Shown one piece after another: positions 33,015 to 40,482 of a stretch of 53,583 nucleotides of DNA. The stretch covers positions 1 through 53,583 of the forward strand of contig DASSLY010000054.1 in NCBI GenBank assembly GCA_035689185.1, written 5' to 3'. Made by a program: the position numbers and the translations under genes. The notes beneath the pieces are model-generated. The model searched no databases. It was not told the origin of the DNA and saw only the letters and a program-made list of their open reading frames with translations. Source of the DNA: DASSLY01 sp035689185 (GTDB lineage: Bacteria; Actinomycetota; Actinomycetes; Actinomycetales; Dermatophilaceae). Within the stretch, counting starts at the first letter, position 1; every line of letters begins with the position of its first letter.

Positions 33015-35450
33015 TTGGCGCTGAAGAAGTCGGACCTGTACAGCTCGCTGTGGAAGAGCTGCGACGAGCTGCGCGGTGGCATGGACGCCAGTCAGTACAA
33101 GGACTACATCCTGACGCTGCTGTTCGTGAAGTACGTCTCTGACAAGGCCAAGGCTGACGCCGACAGCCTCATCGATGTTCCCGCCGGTGGCTCGTTCGAC
33201 GACATGCTCGCCGCCAAGGGTGACAAGGAGATCGGCGACCGCTTCAACAAGATCATCGCCAAGCTCGCCGAGGCCAACGGTCTGCGCAACGTCATCGATC
33301 AGGCCGACTTCAACGACGAGGAGAAGCTCGGCAAGGGCAAGGAGATGCAGGACCGCCTCTCCAAGCTCGTCACCATCTTCAACGACCTCGACTTCCGGGG
33401 CTCCCTCGCCGAGGGCGACGACCTGCTCGGTGACGCCTACGAGTACCTGATGCGGCACTTCGCCACCGAGTCCGGCAAGAGCAAGGGCCAGTTCTACACC
33501 CCGGCCGAGGTCTCCCGGATCCTCGCCAAGGTCGTCGGGATCAACAGCCAGACGAGCCAGGACCAGACGGTCTACGACCCTGCCTGTGGCTCCGGCTCGC
33601 TGCTCCTCAAGGCTGCCGACGAGGCACCGCGTGGCATGACGATCTACGGCCAGGAGAAGGACAACGCCACCTGGGCGCTGTCCAAGATGAACATGATCCT
33701 CCACGGCAACGAGATCGCGGAGATTGCCAAGGGCGACACGATCACCAACCCGCAGTTCGTCAGCGGCGCCCGGCTCAAGACGTTCGACTTCGTCGTCATG
33801 AACCCACCGTTCTCCGTGAAGTCCTGGAGCAACGGACTGGAGCTCGAGTACGACCGCTTCGAGTACGGCCGGCCACCGGAGAAGAACGGCGACTACGCCT
33901 TCCTGCTGCATGCCCTCAAGTCACTCAAGAGCACCGGCAAGGCGGCGATCATTCTCCCGCACGGCGTGCTCTTCCGCGGCAACGCCGAGGCGACGATCCG
34001 CACCCGTCTCCTCAAGCAAGGCTTCATCAAGGGTGTCATTGGGTTGCCGGCGAACCTCTTCTACGGCACTGGCATCCCGGCCTGCATCGTCGTGCTCGAC
34101 AAGGAGAACGCCGTCGCTCGCACGGGTGTCTTCATGATCGACGCGTCCAAGGGCTTCATGAAGGACGGCAACAAGAACCGTCTCCGCAGCCAGGACCTCC
34201 ACAAGATCGTCGACACGTTCAACAAGCAGACCGAGATCGACCGCTACTCGCGCATGGTGCCGATGAGCGAGATCGCCGACCCGAACAACGACTACAACCT
34301 CAACATCCCGCGCTACATCGACTCCTCCGAGCCCGAAGATCTCCAGGACCTGCACGCCCACCTGCACGGCGGGATCCCGGAGCGCGACCTCGACGCACTT
34401 GCCGCTTACTGGGACGCCTTCCCGAGCCTGCGCAACCAGCTCTTCAAGCCGAACCGTCCCGGCTACAGCGACCTGACGATCGACGTCAGCGAGGTACAGC
34501 AGGCCATCCTCGAGTCGGCCGAGTTCCAGAAGCTCGCCAGCGAGGCCCGCGGCATCACCCAAGACTGGTTCGCCGCTCACCGCGAGACGCTCGCCGCCAT
34601 CGACGAGAACACCAAGCCCTCCGACCTCATCACGGCCATCAGCGACGACATGCTCGCTCGCTTCAAACCGATGCCGCTGCTCGACGAGTACGACGTCTAC
34701 GAGCAACTCATGTCCTACTGGCACGACACCGTGCACGACGACGTCTTCCTCGTCATGAACGAAGGGTGGGCCGACGCTGCCAAGCCCCGCAGGACGATCG
34801 AGGACAAAGACCGCAAGCTCTCCGAGACCCCCGACTTGGTCGTCGGTGCTGGCCGTGGCGCCACCAAGTACAAGATGGACCTCATCCCGCCGGCCGTCAT
34901 CGTGGCGCGCTACTTCGCCCAGGAGCGGGAGAACCTCGACACCCTCGTCGCGTCAGTCGAGGAAGCCTCACGGGCCGTCGAAGAGTACGTCGAAGAGCAC
35001 GCGGTTGAGGACGGTCTGCTCGCCGAGGCCATGGACGACGACAGGATCTCTAAGATGCTGGTCGCCGCCAGGCTTCGGGTCGCCAAGCGTGACGGCTCAG
35101 ACCCCGACGAAGTTGCGGCTTTGGAGCACCTCCTGAAGCTCTACGAGACCGAGGCAACCGTCAAGAAGGTCGTCAAGGCCGTGCAGGACGAGCTTGACCA
35201 GCAGACCCTCGCGAAGTACGGCGACCTCTCCGAGAACGCCATCAAGGCCCTCGTCCTTGACGACAAGTGGCGGGCGACGGTCGTCGCTTGTGTGGGAGCC
35301 GAGATCGAGGCCCTGACACTCAACCTGGTCGAGCGGCTGCGCGAGCTGGGAGACCGGTACGCCATGACCGCGGGCGAGATTGACGCCCAGGTGTCGGCCC
35401 TTGATGAAACAGTCAACGCCCACCTTCGGCAGATGGGGGTGGCTGAGTGA
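33015..35450 (+). CDS. hsdM: Type I restriction-modification, methyltransferase subunit
   Basis: An 811-residue HsdM. The TTG at 33015 gives MALKKSDLYSSLWKSCDELR, the usual start of this HsdM group, with GGAG at 33003-33006; the GTG at 33009 is too near that site. The N-terminal helical domain is followed by the N6-adenine methylase: KGQFYTPAEVSRIL near residue 157, DPACGSGSLLL near 190 (SAM binding) and MNPPFS near 262 (catalytic). The extra C-terminal 250 residues are typical of the long HsdM group. It modifies the host site together with HsdS and forms the restriction complex with HsdR. Confidence 0.95.
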   Translation: MALKKSDLYSSLWKSCDELRGGMDASQYKDYILTLLFVKYVSDKAKADADSLIDVPAGGSFDDMLAAKGDKEIGDRFNKIIAKLAEANGLRNVIDQADFNDEEKLGKGKEMQDRLSKLVTIFNDLDFRGSLAEGDDLLGDAYEYLMRHFATESGKSKGQFYTPAEVSRILAKVVGINSQTSQDQTVYDPACGSGSLLLKAADEAPRGMTIYGQEKDNATWALSKMNMILHGNEIAEIAKGDTITNPQFVSGARLKTFDFVVMNPPFSVKSWSNGLELEYDRFEYGRPPEKNGDYAFLLHALKSLKSTGKAAIILPHGVLFRGNAEATIRTRLLKQGFIKGVIGLPANLFYGTGIPACIVVLDKENAVARTGVFMIDASKGFMKDGNKNRLRSQDLHKIVDTFNKQTEIDRYSRMVPMSEIADPNNDYNLNIPRYIDSSEPEDLQDLHAHLHGGIPERDLDALAAYWDAFPSLRNQLFKPNRPGYSDLTIDVSEVQQAILESAEFQKLASEARGITQDWFAAHRETLAAIDENTKPSDLITAISDDMLARFKPMPLLDEYDVYEQLMSYWHDTVHDDVFLVMNEGWADAAKPRRTIEDKDRKLSETPDLVVGAGRGATKYKMDLIPPAVIVARYFAQERENLDTLVASVEEASRAVEEYVEEHAVEDGLLAEAMDDDRISKMLVAARLRVAKRDGSDPDEVAALEHLLKLYETEATVKKVVKAVQDELDQQTLAKYGDLSENAIKALVLDDKWRATVVACVGAEIEALTLNLVERLRELGDRYAMTAGEIDAQVSALDETVNAHLRQMGVAE

Positions 35451-36595
35451 GCCCAGGAGCCAGCACGCGGACTTGGAGGCCCAGGATGCTCAGCGATGTC
35501 GTGTCGCTCCAACGTGGTCACGACTTGACCTGGCGACAGCGCAGGCCGGGGTCAGTACCTGTGATGGGTTCAGCTGGCGTCAACGGGACTCACGATCGCG
35601 CGCTGGCACCGGGTCCAGGTGTTGTTCTTGGTCGAAGCGGTGCATCCTTCGGTACGGCCCACTACGTCGACCGGGACTACTGGCCACATAACACGGCGCT
35701 GTATGTGACGGACTTTCACGGGAACGACCCGCGTTACGTCTTCTATCTGCTCAGTTCAATCGACTTCTCACGGCACAACAGCGGTGGAGCTCAGCAGTCG
35801 CTGAACCGTAACTTCATTGCGTCGATAGAACTCGATGTCCCGGAGTACGACGAGCAGTGCCGGATCGCCGCCGCGTTGGACGACGCTTCCGACCGAATCG
35901 CGGCGATTGAGGTGTCGATCGCCAAGAAGCAGGCGGTCAAGCAGGGAATGATGCAGCAGCTCCTGACCGGTCGAACGCGGCTGCCCGGATTCGCTGGCGA
36001 CTGGCGCGAATCCTCGGTCGGCGAACTTGCCGCCGTCGACCCTGAGGTCCTGCCAGCAGGTACACCACCCGCTGTCCGAATCAACTACATCTCGCTGGAG
36101 GACGTCAGTCGCGGTGAGCTGCTCGGTTCCACCGAGCTCGCCTTCGGGGATTCGCCATCAAGGGCCCGGCGTGTCGTGAAGACGCGCGACGTTCTGTTCG
36201 GAACGGTGCGGCCGAATCTCCAGTCGCACCTGCTCTATGCCGGAGGGCTGCGAAACCCGGTCGCCTCGACAGGGTTCGCAGTCGTTCGAGCAAGCGTTGA
36301 TGCCGACCCTGGGTTTCTGTTCGAACTCCTGATGAGCGACATGACGGCGACTCAGATCGAGCGGATCATTGCGGGCTCGAACTACCCGGCCGTCTCCAGC
36401 GGCGATGTCCGGAAGCTGGTCTTCATGGTTCCGAAGGCCGATGAGCAGAGAGCAATCAGCGCAGTGCTGTCTGACGCGGAACGCGAGATCGGCAGGTTGC
36501 GGTCACGTTTGGCGAAGGCCCGCGCCATCAAGACTGGCATGATGCAGCAGCTCCTCACTGGCCGAGTCCGTCTGCCCGTGGAGGCAGCGTCATGA
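35447..36595 (+). CDS. hsdS: Type I restriction-modification, specificity subunit
   Basis: A 382-residue HsdS with the standard two target-recognition domains (residues about 15-135 and 185-330), each followed by a conserved helix: KKQAVKQGMMQQLLTGRTRL near 165 and LAKARAIKTGMMQQLLTGRV near 355. The repeated GMMQQLLTGR helices are the dimer spacers that set the gap in the split recognition site. The first TRD shows SLNRNFIASIELDVP. GTG start by GTGA overlap with hsdM. The recognition sequence cannot be deduced. Confidence 0.93.
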   Translation: MSPGASTRTWRPRMLSDVVSLQRGHDLTWRQRRPGSVPVMGSAGVNGTHDRALAPGPGVVLGRSGASFGTAHYVDRDYWPHNTALYVTDFHGNDPRYVFYLLSSIDFSRHNSGGAQQSLNRNFIASIELDVPEYDEQCRIAAALDDASDRIAAIEVSIAKKQAVKQGMMQQLLTGRTRLPGFAGDWRESSVGELAAVDPEVLPAGTPPAVRINYISLEDVSRGELLGSTELAFGDSPSRARRVVKTRDVLFGTVRPNLQSHLLYAGGLRNPVASTGFAVVRASVDADPGFLFELLMSDMTATQIERIIAGSNYPAVSSGDVRKLVFMVPKADEQRAISAVLSDAEREIGRLRSRLAKARAIKTGMMQQLLTGRVRLPVEAAS

Positions 36596-39500
36596 GCGAC
36601 GTCGGCCAGATCGAGCGCTTCGCGCAGAACCGCGTGGTCAAGCTGTTCAAGGAGCAGTTGGGCTACGAGTACCTAGGCAACTGGGAGTACCGCGAAGGCA
36701 ACTCGAACATCGAGGTCGGCCTGCTGACGCAGAACCTCAAGGCCCGCGGGTACGACGACAACCTGATCACCCGCACGCTCGACCAGCTCGGCAAGGCCGC
36801 CTCGGTCGGCGTCGGCCACGACCTCTACGAAGCGAACAAGGACGTCTACCAGCTCCTCCGCTACGGCGTGAAGGTCAAGCCGGGTGTTGGCGAGCAGACC
36901 GAGACCGTTTGGCTGATCGACCTGAAGAATCCCGACGCCAACCACTTCGTCGTCGTTGAGGAGGTGACGGTCCTCGGGCAGCACACCAAGCGGCCGGACG
37001 TCGTGCTCTACGTCAACGGCCTGGCTCTGGCGACCATCGAGCTCAAGCGCTCCAAGGTCGCCCTGTCCGAGGGGATCCGCCAGACCATCGGGAACCAGAA
37101 GCCGGAGTTCATCCGGCCCTTCTTCTCGACGGTCCAGTTGGTCCTCGCTGGCAACGACGTAGAGGGCCTGCGCTACGGAGTCATCGACACACCGGAAAAG
37201 TACTGGCTGGAGTGGAAGGAACCCTCGGACCTTGAGGCCCCGCTCGACCGGGGTCTGCTGCAGATGTGTAGCAAGCCGCGTCTCCTCGAGCTGATCCACG
37301 ACTTCATCGTCTTCGACTCCGGCGTCAAGAAGACCGCCCGCCACAACCAGTTCTTCGGCGTGAAGGCCGCGCAGGCGCGCATCGCCAAGCGCGAAGGCGG
37401 CATCATCTGGCACACCCAGGGCTCCGGCAAGAGTCTCACCATGGTCTGGCTCGCCAAGTGGCTACGCGAGCACCAGGACGATGCCCGCGTCCTCCTGATC
37501 ACCGACCGCACCGAACTCGATGAGCAGATCGAGCGCGTCTTCAACGGCGTCAACGAGCAGATCTACCGCACCAGCAGCGGTGCCGACCTGGTGGACACCT
37601 TGAACAAGTCCGCCGAGTGGCTCATCTGCTCGCTGGTGCACAAGTTCCGCGGCTCCGACGACGACAAGGCCCTCGATGAGGCGAGCGACGACTTCATAAA
37701 GGAACTCAACGCCACCATCCCGAAGGACTTCCGCGCCAAGGGCAACATCTTCGTCTTCGTCGACGAGGCCCACCGCACGCAGTCGGGCAAGATGCACCGG
37801 GCCATGAAGCAGCTGCTGCCCGAGGCCGTGTTCATCGGCTTCACCGGCACACCGCTGCTCAAGGCGGCCAAGGCCACCAGCATCGAGACCTTCGGGTCGT
37901 TCATCCACACCTACAAGTTCGACGAGGCCGTCGCTGACGGCGTGGTGCTGGATTTGCGCTACGAGGCACGCAACATCGACCAGAACCTGCTCTCGCCTGA
38001 GCACGTAGACAAGTGGTTCGAGGTCAAGACCCAGGGCATGACCGACCTGTCCAAGGCCGAGCTGAAGAAGCGCTGGGGCACGATGCAGAAGGTGGTGTCA
38101 TCGGAGCCGCGCGCCAAGCAGATCGTCAACGACATCCTGCTCGACATGGCCACCAAGCCCCGTCTCATGGACGGGCGAGGCAACGCCATGCTGGTCGGTG
38201 CCTCGATCTACCAGGCCTGCAAGTTCTACGAGCTGTTCTGCAACGCAGGGTTCAAGGGCAAGAGCGCCATCGTCACCAGCTACTCGCCCAACCCGAGCGA
38301 CATCTCCAAGGAAGACTCCGGCGAGGGCAAGACCGAGAAGCTGCGGCAGTACGACATCTACCGGCGGATGCTGGCTGACTACTTCGGCGAATCCGAGGAC
38401 GCCGCCATGGGCAAGGTCGAGCTGTTCGAGAAGGAGGTCAAGGAGCAGTTCGTCAAGAACCCCGGGCAGATGCGCCTGCTGATCGTTGTCGACAAGCTCC
38501 TGACCGGGTTCGACGCGCCGAGCGCAACGTACCTCTACATCGACAAGAAGATGCGCGACCACGGCCTGTTCCAGGCCATCTGCCGGGTCAACCGCCTCGA
38601 TGGTGAGGACAAGGACTACGGCTACATCATCGACTACCAGGACCTCTTTAACTCGCTAGAGGACGCCATCACCGACTACACCTCGGGTGCCCTCGATGGC
38701 TACGAGAAGACAGACATCGAGGGGCTGCTCTACGACCGCGTCGACAAGGCGCGGGAGGACCTGGAGGAGGCGCTTGAGCGGATCCGTGCGCTGGTGGAGC
38801 CGGTGGCTCCGCCCAAGGGCACGCTGCAGTACCAGCAGTACTTCTGTGCCAAGGAGCAGGGCAACGCGGAGCAGCTCAAGGCCAATGAGCCCAAGCGTGT
38901 CGAGCTGTACAAGGCGGTCGCGTGCGTCACGCGTGCCTTTGCGAATCTCGCCAACGAGATGACTGCGGCTGGCTACACCGAGGCGGAAGCCGAGGCCATC
39001 CGCAAGGAGATCGCGCACTACGTCGACGTTCGTGCCGAGGTGAAGCTCGGCGCGGGGGAGGATGTCGACTTCAAGCAGTACGAGGCTGGGATGCGCTTCC
39101 TGCTCGACACGTACATCCAGGCCAGCGCCTCCGAGGTGGTCTCCGACTTCGAGGATTCCGGTCTGGTCGATCTCATCGTCAAGCTCGGCGCTGGCGCGAT
39201 CGACAAACTGCCTGCGGGCATCAAGAAGGACCCCGAGGCCGTGGCCGAGACGATCGTCAACAATATGCGCAAGGTCATCATCGACGAGCGCGCGATGAAC
39301 CCGAAGTACTACGACAAGATGAGCGAGCTCCTCGACGCCATCATCGAGGAGCGGCGCAAGCAGGCGCTCGACTACCAGGCGTACCTCGCCAAGCTTCTAG
39401 ACGCGGCCAAGCAGCTCGGCACCGGCGAGTCGGACACGAAGTACCCCGAGTGGGCCAACAACGGCGCCAAGCGAGCGCTGGTCGACTTCTTCTTCCCCCA

Positions 39501-39678
39501 CGACGAGCTTGCGATCGCGATCGACACCGTTGTCCGCTACAACAAGCCTGACGCTTGGGTGGGCAATCCGATGAAGGAGCGCAAGGTCAAGAAGGCGATC
39601 CGTAGTGCGCTCCCCAGCGACTTCGACAAGCTCGACGATCTCTTTGAACTCGTGAAGGCGCGCGATGAGTACCGCTAG
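36592..39678 (+). CDS. hsdR: Type I restriction-modification, restriction subunit
   Basis: A 1028-residue HsdR. The N-terminal PD-(D/E)XK nuclease reads RPDVVLYVNGLALATIELKR near residues 124-143. The translocase has Walker A IWHTQGSGKS near residue 273, the DEAH box FVFVDEAHRTQSGK near 386 and GFTGTPLL near 420. Motif VI is in FQAICRVNRLDG near 662. A helical C-terminal domain binds HsdM. It cuts unmodified DNA after translocation. ATGA overlap with hsdS. Length is normal. Confidence 0.95.
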   Translation: MSDVGQIERFAQNRVVKLFKEQLGYEYLGNWEYREGNSNIEVGLLTQNLKARGYDDNLITRTLDQLGKAASVGVGHDLYEANKDVYQLLRYGVKVKPGVGEQTETVWLIDLKNPDANHFVVVEEVTVLGQHTKRPDVVLYVNGLALATIELKRSKVALSEGIRQTIGNQKPEFIRPFFSTVQLVLAGNDVEGLRYGVIDTPEKYWLEWKEPSDLEAPLDRGLLQMCSKPRLLELIHDFIVFDSGVKKTARHNQFFGVKAAQARIAKREGGIIWHTQGSGKSLTMVWLAKWLREHQDDARVLLITDRTELDEQIERVFNGVNEQIYRTSSGADLVDTLNKSAEWLICSLVHKFRGSDDDKALDEASDDFIKELNATIPKDFRAKGNIFVFVDEAHRTQSGKMHRAMKQLLPEAVFIGFTGTPLLKAAKATSIETFGSFIHTYKFDEAVADGVVLDLRYEARNIDQNLLSPEHVDKWFEVKTQGMTDLSKAELKKRWGTMQKVVSSEPRAKQIVNDILLDMATKPRLMDGRGNAMLVGASIYQACKFYELFCNAGFKGKSAIVTSYSPNPSDISKEDSGEGKTEKLRQYDIYRRMLADYFGESEDAAMGKVELFEKEVKEQFVKNPGQMRLLIVVDKLLTGFDAPSATYLYIDKKMRDHGLFQAICRVNRLDGEDKDYGYIIDYQDLFNSLEDAITDYTSGALDGYEKTDIEGLLYDRVDKAREDLEEALERIRALVEPVAPPKGTLQYQQYFCAKEQGNAEQLKANEPKRVELYKAVACVTRAFANLANEMTAAGYTEAEAEAIRKEIAHYVDVRAEVKLGAGEDVDFKQYEAGMRFLLDTYIQASASEVVSDFEDSGLVDLIVKLGAGAIDKLPAGIKKDPEAVAETIVNNMRKVIIDERAMNPKYYDKMSELLDAIIEERRKQALDYQAYLAKLLDAAKQLGTGESDTKYPEWANNGAKRALVDFFFPHDELAIAIDTVVRYNKPDAWVGNPMKERKVKKAIRSALPSDFDKLDDLFELVKARDEYR

Positions 39679-40387
39679 CGCCTACCTCACCGTCCGCGGC
39701 ATCGACGTCGACGTCGTCTACAAGGACATCAAGAACCTCCACATCGGGGTCTACCCGCCTATGGGTCGCGTCCGCGTGGCCGCGCCCGAGCGCCTCGACG
39801 ACGACCAAGTACGGCTGGCCGTGATCCAGCGGTTGCCCTGGATCAAGCGCCAACGCCAGGAACTCCAGGCAACCGAACGGCAGTCCGAGCGCGAGATGGT
39901 CACCGGGGAGTCGCATTTCGTGTGGGGCCGTCGACTGCGGCTCAAGGTGATCGAACGTCCTGGTCGCCCGCACATCGAAGTCGATGGCAGCCGTCTCCTC
40001 ATCTACACGCGCCCCGAGGACTCAGCCGAACAACGCCGGGCCCTGCTTGAGTGGTGGCACCGTGACCAGCTCCGCCAGGCGTTGCCCGAGCTCATCTCCA
40101 CGTGGGAGGAGCGCCTGCATATGTCGGTGCCGAAGTGGAGCATCCGGCGGATGAAGACCAAATGGGGCTCATGCAACCGCGAGTCTCGACACATCTGGTT
40201 CAACACTGAGCTGGCCAAGAAGCACCCCGACTGCCTCGAGTACATCGTGGTTCACGAGATGGCGCATTACCTGGAGCGCAACCATGGCGAGCGCTTCACC
40301 AAGCTCATGGATGGCTTCATGCCTGACTGGCGCCGCCGACGCGACCAGCTCAACGCGGCGCCTCTGGCCGAGGAGACGTGGCAATGA
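39665..40387 (+). CDS. YgjP-like metallopeptidase (DUF45)
   Basis: A 240-residue protein with the zinc site VVHEMAHYLERNHGERF near residues 200-216 (HExxH plus a third His) and the YgjP marker KTKWGSCNRESRHIWFN near residue 163. Such genes often follow hsdR in type I loci. The role is unknown; it may process an R-M or effector protein. The ATG lies 14 bp inside hsdR and the stop overlaps the micro-ORF below, so it belongs to the R-M operon. Confidence 0.88.
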   Translation: MSTASAYLTVRGIDVDVVYKDIKNLHIGVYPPMGRVRVAAPERLDDDQVRLAVIQRLPWIKRQRQELQATERQSEREMVTGESHFVWGRRLRLKVIERPGRPHIEVDGSRLLIYTRPEDSAEQRRALLEWWHRDQLRQALPELISTWEERLHMSVPKWSIRRMKTKWGSCNRESRHIWFNTELAKKHPDCLEYIVVHEMAHYLERNHGERFTKLMDGFMPDWRRRRDQLNAAPLAEETWQ

Positions 40388-40482
40388 CAGCGCCGCGCTT
40401 CCCGCGAGGATCGGAGTGGCGGAAGTGGGAGATGCACGTCCGCGCGCCCGGCACGGCCGGAGGGAATCGCCCAAATGACTGA
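40384..40482 (+). CDS. 32-codon micro-ORF coupled to both neighbours
   Basis: Encodes MTAPRFPRGSEWRKWEMHVR followed by APGTAGGNRPND. The ATG overlaps the YgjP-like stop (ATGA, 40384-40387) and the stop overlaps the start of the TrlF-like gene (ATGACTGA, 40475-40482). The motif GSEWRKWEMHVRAPGT looks like the first strand of a PHP-type ATPase (usually W-x-x-W-D-L-H-x-H-x-P), with the key His replaced. It is either the relic of a replaced PHP gene or a leader that couples translation. Confidence 0.5.
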   Translation: MTAPRFPRGSEWRKWEMHVRAPGTAGGNRPND

